Assembly: GCA_900541895.1 (NCBI GenBank)
Contig: UWSI01000001.1
Coordinates: 62,001 to 126,000, forward strand
Direction: 5' to 3'
Origin: an uncultured Actinomyces sp.
Lineage (GTDB): Bacteria > Actinomycetota > Actinomycetes > Actinomycetales > Actinomycetaceae
Length of the DNA stretch: 64,000 nt
Part shown: positions 59,810 through 64,000 of the stretch, piece by piece
Position numbering within the stretch: the stretch's first letter is position 1
How the letters are laid out: each line of letters opens with the position of its first letter
Notes under the pieces: generated by a model
Told to the model about the DNA's origin: nothing
The model's database searches: none
The model's input: only the letters and a program-made list of their open reading frames with translations
Position numbers and translations under genes: made by a program

Positions 59810-62428
59810 TCAGTGATTGGACACCTCAACGCGGAGTCCTTCAAGATCGTCGGTGACGTCGACGGTGACAGTATCGCCGTCTTCAACCTCGCCGCTCAGA
59901 AGCAGTTTGGCCAGTCGATCACCGATCTCACGCTGGATCAGTCGGCGTAGAGGACGCGCACCGTAGGCCGGATCATATCCTCGCCTGGTCAGCCAGCCTC
60001 GCGCACCTTCGGTGACATTGAGGCTGATTCGGCGGTCCTTCAGGCGATCAGCCATAGATTCAACCAAGAGATCAACGATTCCAGACAGATCCTCGGGGCT
60101 GAGCGGATCAAAGATCACGGTCTCATCCAGACGGTTGATGAACTCAGGTTTGAAGGATGCGCGCACGGCGTTCATTACGCCTTCACGCTTTTCTTCTTCG
60201 CTGAGCGAAGGATCGGTCAGGAACATCGATCCCAAGTTTGAGGTCAGGATCAGGATTGTGTTCCTGAAGTCCACGGTACGTCCCTGGCCATCGGTCAAAC
60301 GTCCATCATCCAAGACCTGCAAGAGAATGTTGAAGATCTCGGGGTCTGCCTTTTCAACTTCGTCCAAGAGGACGACGCTGTAGGGGCGACGACGCACGGC
60401 CTCGGTCAGTTGACCGCCCTGTTCATAACCGACGTATCCCGGAGGGGCACCGACCAAACGGGCTACAGAGTGCTTCTCCGAGTACTCCGACATGTCGATT
60501 CGCACCATGGCGCGTTCATCATCGAAGAGGAACTCTGCCAAGGACTTGGCAAGTTCGGTCTTACCAACGCCCGTGGGGCCAAGGAAGAGGAAGGAACCGG
60601 TGGGTCGATTCGGATCAGACAGGCCTGCACGCGAACGACGGACCGCATCGGAAACCGCGCGGACAGCATCCTTTTGACCAATCAGTCGATGAGCAATGAA
60701 GTCCTCCATATGGACGAGCTTCTCGCTTTCGGTCTGGAGCAGTTTACCCACGGGAATTCCGGTCCACGATTCGACAACCTCAGCGATCTCAGTCGGGCCG
60801 ACCTTCTCAGCGATCATTGGCTCATTGGCCTCGTTCGCCTTTTCTTCAGCCTCAACCTTTTCTTCCTCTTCGCGAATCTGACGTTCAATCTGCGGAATAT
60901 CGCCGTTCTGGAGACGTCCAGCTTCTTCGAATCGACCAGCGCGAATCGCCAGCTCCAACTGGGTACGCAACTCATCCAATTGGACGCGGAGCTCACCCAC
61001 CCGGTTGTGGCCAGCCTTTTCGGCTTCCCAACGACTGGTGAGAGCGGAAAGCTCTTCGTTCTTGTTCGCGAGGTCTTCACGAAGCTTCTCGAGGCGCTCC
61101 GCAGTGGCCTCGTCTAGGCCGTCGGGGTCAGACTCGGTCAGGTAGGACTCCTCCATACGGAGACGCTCCACCTGGCGACGCAGAACGTCGATCTCCTCGG
61201 GCGAGGAGTCAAGTTCCATACGCAGGCGAGAGGCGGCCTCATCGATCAGGTCAATAGCCTTATCGGGAAGCTGACGCCCGGTGATGTAGCGATCGGACAG
61301 TTGGGCCGCTGCAACCAAAGCACCGTCAGAAATGGTGATCTTGTGGTGCGCTTCGTACTTCGGCGCGATACCGCGCAAGATCGCGACGGTGTCCTCAACC
61401 GAAGGCTCACCAACGAACACCTGTTGGAAACGACGCTCAAGAGCGGGGTCCTTTTCAATGTTCTCGCGGTACTCATCCAGGGTTGTTGCGCCAACCATAC
61501 GCAGCTCACCACGGGCAAGCATGGGCTTGAGCATATTGCCCGCATCCATTGCCCCTTCAGCGCCGCCACCGGCACCGACGACCGTGTGAAGTTCATCGAT
61601 AAAAGTGATGATCTCGCCGTCAGATCGTTCGATCTCGCCCAGAACAGCCTTGAGGCGTTCCTCGAATTCGCCACGATACTTCGCACCTGCAACCATCCCG
61701 GTCAGATCAAGAGCGATCAGCTTCTTGTTCTTCAAAGATTCGGGGACGTCGCCTGCGACGATTCGCTGGGCGAGACCTTCGACGACAGCGGTCTTACCGA
61801 CGCCTGGCTCACCGATGAGAACAGGGTTGTTCTTGGTTCGACGAGACAGCACCTGGATCACGCGGCGAATTTCGCTATCGCGACCAATCACGGGATCCAG
61901 CTTGCCCTGGCGCGCAACCTCGGTCAGGTCACGACCGTACTTCTTGAGGGCCTCAAAGGAACCTTCGGGATCGGCACTGGTGATAGGTTCGGGGCGAAGC
62001 TCATCTAGAGCCTTCTGCAAGCGATCTGCGGTTGCGCCGTTTTCACGCAGGATTTCGCCTGCGCTATCGTCATTTGCGGCCAACGCAATGAGCAGGTGCT
62101 CGGTAGAAACGTAGGCGTCTCCCTTAGCTTCTGCACGCTTGCGGGCATCGTTAATCACCTGGATCAGACCACGTGAAGTCTGCGGCTGTGCGACGCTCGA
62201 TCCGCTCGTCGAAGGTAGCGCCACCAGCGCATTGCGCGTACGCGCACCGATTTGCTGCGGGTTTGCCCCAATTGCTTGAAGCAGAGAGTAGGCAATGCCC
62301 TCACCCTGTTCAAGAAGTGCTTCCAAGAGATGCAGGGAATCCACCTGCGGGTTCCCAGCGGCCTGTGCCGACTGGACCGCGCTACTCACTGCCTCTTGGG
62401 CTTTGCTTGTAAATTGTTCAGTCATCAT
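59810..62428 (-). CDS. clpB: ATP-dependent disaggregase ClpB
   Basis: ClpB rescues aggregated proteins with DnaK. 872 residues. The N-domain (about 1-145) is followed by NBD1 with Walker [17 protein letters not shown], a middle coiled coil (about 400-530, with long heptads), NBD2 with Walker [15 protein letters not shown], Walker [11 protein letters not shown] and sensor-2 [10 protein letters not shown]. The start is given as MMTEQF, with GGAGGA just before. A HAIR site about 60-80 nt upstream predicts repression by HspR. Confidence 0.98.
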   Translation of the reverse strand: MMTEQFTSKAQEAVSSAVQSAQAAGNPQVDSLHLLEALLEQGEGIAYSLLQAIGANPQQIGARTRNALVALPSTSGSSVAQPQTSRGLIQVINDARKRAEAKGDAYVSTEHLLIALAANDDSAGEILRENGATADRLQKALDELRPEPITSADPEGSFEALKKYGRDLTEVARQGKLDPVIGRDSEIRRVIQVLSRRTKNNPVLIGEPGVGKTAVVEGLAQRIVAGDVPESLKNKKLIALDLTGMVAGAKYRGEFEERLKAVLGEIERSDGEIITFIDELHTVVGAGGGAEGAMDAGNMLKPMLARGELRMVGATTLDEYRENIEKDPALERRFQQVFVGEPSVEDTVAILRGIAPKYEAHHKITISDGALVAAAQLSDRYITGRQLPDKAIDLIDEAASRLRMELDSSPEEIDVLRRQVERLRMEESYLTESDPDGLDEATAERLEKLREDLANKNEELSALTSRWEAEKAGHNRVGELRVQLDELRTQLELAIRAGRFEEAGRLQNGDIPQIERQIREEEEKVEAEEKANEANEPMIAEKVGPTEIAEVVESWTGIPVGKLLQTESEKLVHMEDFIAHRLIGQKDAVRAVSDAVRRSRAGLSDPNRPTGSFLFLGPTGVGKTELAKSLAEFLFDDERAMVRIDMSEYSEKHSVARLVGAPPGYVGYEQGGQLTEAVRRRPYSVVLLDEVEKADPEIFNILLQVLDDGRLTDGQGRTVDFRNTILILTSNLGSMFLTDPSLSEEEKREGVMNAVRASFKPEFINRLDETVIFDPLSPEDLSGIVDLLVESMADRLKDRRISLNVTEGARGWLTRRGYDPAYGARPLRRLIQREIGDRLAKLLLSGEVEDGDTVTVDVTDDLEGLRVEVSNH

Positions 62429-62435
62429 TCCTCCT

Positions 62436-62460
62436 GCCGCTCATTACGGGCGGCTTTTTT
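62436..62460 (-). promoter_or_regulatory. Stem-loop next to the clpB ribosome-binding site
   Basis: GCCGC/GCGGC (62436-62440 with 62450-62454) directly precedes AGGAGG on the minus strand. On the other strand the same hairpin is followed by six T, i.e. it also looks like a plus-strand terminator. Whether it affects clpB translation is open. Confidence 0.35.
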
Positions 62461-62487
62461 CGTTCTGACTTACACAACGTCAACAAA

Positions 62488-62508
62488 CTTGAGTCTATTC
62501 CACTCAAC
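62488..62508 (-). promoter_or_regulatory. HAIR element (HspR operator) of clpB
   Basis: CTTGAGT-N7-ACTCAAC matches the HspR-associated inverted repeat CTTGAGT-N7-ACTCAAG at 13 of 14 fixed positions. It lies 60 nt before the clpB start. In actinobacteria HspR represses clpB and the dnaK operon from such sites and is released at high temperature. Confidence 0.85.
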
Positions 62509-62620
62509 TTTATTTTTCTGCACGAATCAGCATTCGAAAACACATTTCACAGAAAAGAAAAAGAACGCCGAGCTGGACGCGCAACACGCCAGCTCAGCAC
62601 TCACCAATATCAGAGCAGTT

Positions 62621-63421
62621 TTAGCGCGAACGACGCAGGTAAATCCCCAGACCAATCACGCTCAAACCCAGCATTCCCACAACGCTCGACCACGTCATCG
62701 CATCGGGAGCCTTTGACAGTGCGACGGACTCGCTAAAGCCTGTCATTCCGACCATTTTCAGACCATCAGGAGAGCACGCAAGCGTGTAGTCACCAGCTTG
62801 CAGTCCCGAAACGGTCCACTGGTTCAAGGTGGACTGCATTGGGTGCTCTCCCCCATCACTTCCACGAAGGAGGCACGAAGTTGCCTGTCCCGAGGTCACC
62901 TGAACGACATAGCCGCCGCTGGAGTCCACACTCACGCTCTGGCCGCTGGAAACCTCACGAGCACTCGCCTGCATCGCAGAAAAATCCGCGCCAGACATCG
63001 CAATTCCAAAGAAAGTCGCAGGAGCAATAAGTACGGACATGACAATGCCCAACACGATCACACCAATTCCGCGACGACGTTTCTTCGCCGACTGACGAAC
63101 CTGCGTAGGCACACCGATTTCTTCACCACGCATCGGCTGGGCTGGTGGCGCATAGCCGAGTTTCCCGCCAGAAGTGCGCAGTTTGATCCGTCCCTGTTCC
63201 CCTTCGCGAGGCAGCGTCCTTCCCGCCGGCGATGAGTCCCCTTCCCTCCCAGGTACAGCCTCGATCGACGAGGCCTGCCGGGGCTCGGGCGCCCGCGCCG
63301 AGGTGACCTGGGGCTCGGCCTCGGAATAACGTTCAAAACGCGGGCCACGCGAGGGCAGGACCAGCTCACCATACTGATCCCAGGGCACATCCCGCCCTGA
63401 TCGCGATTCCTCAGCGCTCAT
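62621..63421 (-). CDS. Membrane protein of unknown function
   Basis: 266 residues. The N-terminal ~110 are Arg/Pro/Glu-rich and probably disordered, in the cytoplasm. A membrane helix follows (about 118-143, GIGVIVLGIVMSVLIAPATF), then an outside domain (about 145-235) with two cysteines and a beta-rich pattern (GQSVSVDSSGGYVVQVTSGQ), and a second helix at the end (VVGMLGLSVIGLGIYL) closed by RRSR. It overlaps the end of gatD by 11 nt and is likely co-transcribed with it. Function unknown; the outside domain resembles small surface sandwich folds only in general. Confidence 0.75.
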   Translation of the reverse strand: MSAEESRSGRDVPWDQYGELVLPSRGPRFERYSEAEPQVTSARAPEPRQASSIEAVPGREGDSSPAGRTLPREGEQGRIKLRTSGGKLGYAPPAQPMRGEEIGVPTQVRQSAKKRRRGIGVIVLGIVMSVLIAPATFFGIAMSGADFSAMQASAREVSSGQSVSVDSSGGYVVQVTSGQATSCLLRGSDGGEHPMQSTLNQWTVSGLQAGDYTLACSPDGLKMVGMTGFSESVALSKAPDAMTWSSVVGMLGLSVIGLGIYLRRSR

Positions 63422-64000
63422 GCCGTTCCAAACGCTCGCGGAGCTCTGGGCGCGAAATGGTCGCAGCTAAACGTTCGTGACGAAGTTCCTCGACCCCGGG
63501 AACATCAAGGGGGTCAAGTTTGTGTCCCAAAGCGCGCTCAAGCAAAAGGTCCGCAAGCTGAGGGTTACGCGCAAGAACCGGACCATGCAGGTAGGTCGCA
63601 ATGATTGACCCTTGAACAGCACCGTCGACACGCGGCGCTTTGAAGGCAGCATCATCGCCAGAAGCACTCTGTTCATCAAAGCCTTCGGGAGGAAGAATCG
63701 AGTTCCCCTTACCGAAAAGCACCTTTCCTAGAGGACGCGCATCAGGACCTAGCTGGCTTCCACCACCGTGGTTTTCAAACCCTGTCAGCGGCTCCGATAG
63801 TCCATCGATCTCGGGCTGGACAACAAGTTCGCCGATTGAGCGCTTTCCCTGGGGACGAGTCGTCAGGTCCAAGAGCCCCAAGCCGTCCACCTTGCGATTA
63901 CGCGCATCTGTGTACCAGTGACCCAAGATTTGAAGTGAAGCGCAGATCGCCAGAAGAGGCCTGCCCGCTGCTACAGCATTCTTCAAACCGGGATCGGCGG
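63411..64000 (-). CDS. gatD: Lipid II isoglutaminyl synthase, amidotransferase subunit, 5' end outside the window
   Basis: GatD supplies ammonia to MurT for amidation of D-Glu in lipid II. The class I glutamine amidotransferase (CobB/CobQ-like) domain is visible: LLAICASLQILGHWY with the nucleophilic Cys, TGFENHGGGSQLG and ATYLHGPVLARNP with the catalytic His. The open frame continues past the right edge (ADPGLKN...), so the N-terminal residues and start codon are missing. A long helical, Arg/Glu-rich tail follows. murT usually lies just upstream in actinobacteria and should be outside the window. Confidence 0.88.
   Translation of the reverse strand, partial: ADPGLKNAVAAGRPLLAICASLQILGHWYTDARNRKVDGLGLLDLTTRPQGKRSIGELVVQPEIDGLSEPLTGFENHGGGSQLGPDARPLGKVLFGKGNSILPPEGFDEQSASGDDAAFKAPRVDGAVQGSIIATYLHGPVLARNPQLADLLLERALGHKLDPLDVPGVEELRHERLAATISRPELRERLERHER

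Overview
The window comes from a high-GC Gram-positive bacterium of the order Actinomycetales, most likely the family Actinomycetaceae (Actinomyces, Schaalia, Trueperella or a relative). The evidence is the actinobacterial gene order rpoB-rpoC / rpsL-rpsG-fusA-tuf / S10-spc-alpha, the lid-short adenylate kinase, a zinc-type S14, a ROK glucokinase of the polyphosphate type, a HAIR (HspR) site before clpB and a GatD-type amidotransferase. The genus cannot be settled from sequence reading alone.

Region 1 (1-22,400, all minus strand) is the ribosomal core. Read in the direction of transcription it runs rpsL-rpsG-fusA, tuf, the S10 operon (rpsJ to rpsQ), the spc operon (rplN to rplO), secY-adk-map-infA-rpmJ-rpsM-rpsK-rpoA-rplQ, then a broken ROK glucokinase and truA, which runs off the left edge. 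Hairpins lie at the expected operon boundaries, and good sigma-70-type promoters precede rpsL and rpsJ. Region 2 (22,400-32,150) holds a lone, relatively AT-rich AbiEi/DUF559-like gene between two copies of an 80-bp palindromic repeat, then rpoC-rpoB (minus) and tRNA-Met.

Region 3 (32,150-41,000) is accessory. It has a LytR_C-domain protein, uracil-DNA glycosylase, and a large secreted protein that joins a GT80-like sialyltransferase domain to nine QxW lectin motifs (three ricin-type trefoils). It then has an AT-rich island bounded by two ~155-bp direct repeats, the right one ending exactly at the CCA end of tRNA-Thr. The island carries a two-gene module (DUF3800 plus a small unknown protein), a decayed phage DNA polymerase fragment and a frameshifted SdpI-like gene.

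Region 4 (41,000-64,000) is ordinary chromosome: a membrane DsbA-like protein, a Ser/Thr kinase, an orphan MsiK-type sugar-importer ATPase, a DUF4032 protein, a glycerophosphodiesterase, a TrmH methyltransferase, a NagD phosphatase with a PRTase-like partner, a DASS transporter with a two-component system, a Fur/Zur-box-controlled surface protein, an SDR enzyme, exonuclease III, a TetR plus serine hydrolase pair, clpB, a membrane protein and the 5'-truncated gatD.

Several genes here (LytR_C, ung, kinase, DUF4032, nagD, xth) show a -10-like hexamer only 6-7 nt before the start codon, which points to leaderless transcripts. All identifications come from reading the sequence and from recalled family features; no database search was run.
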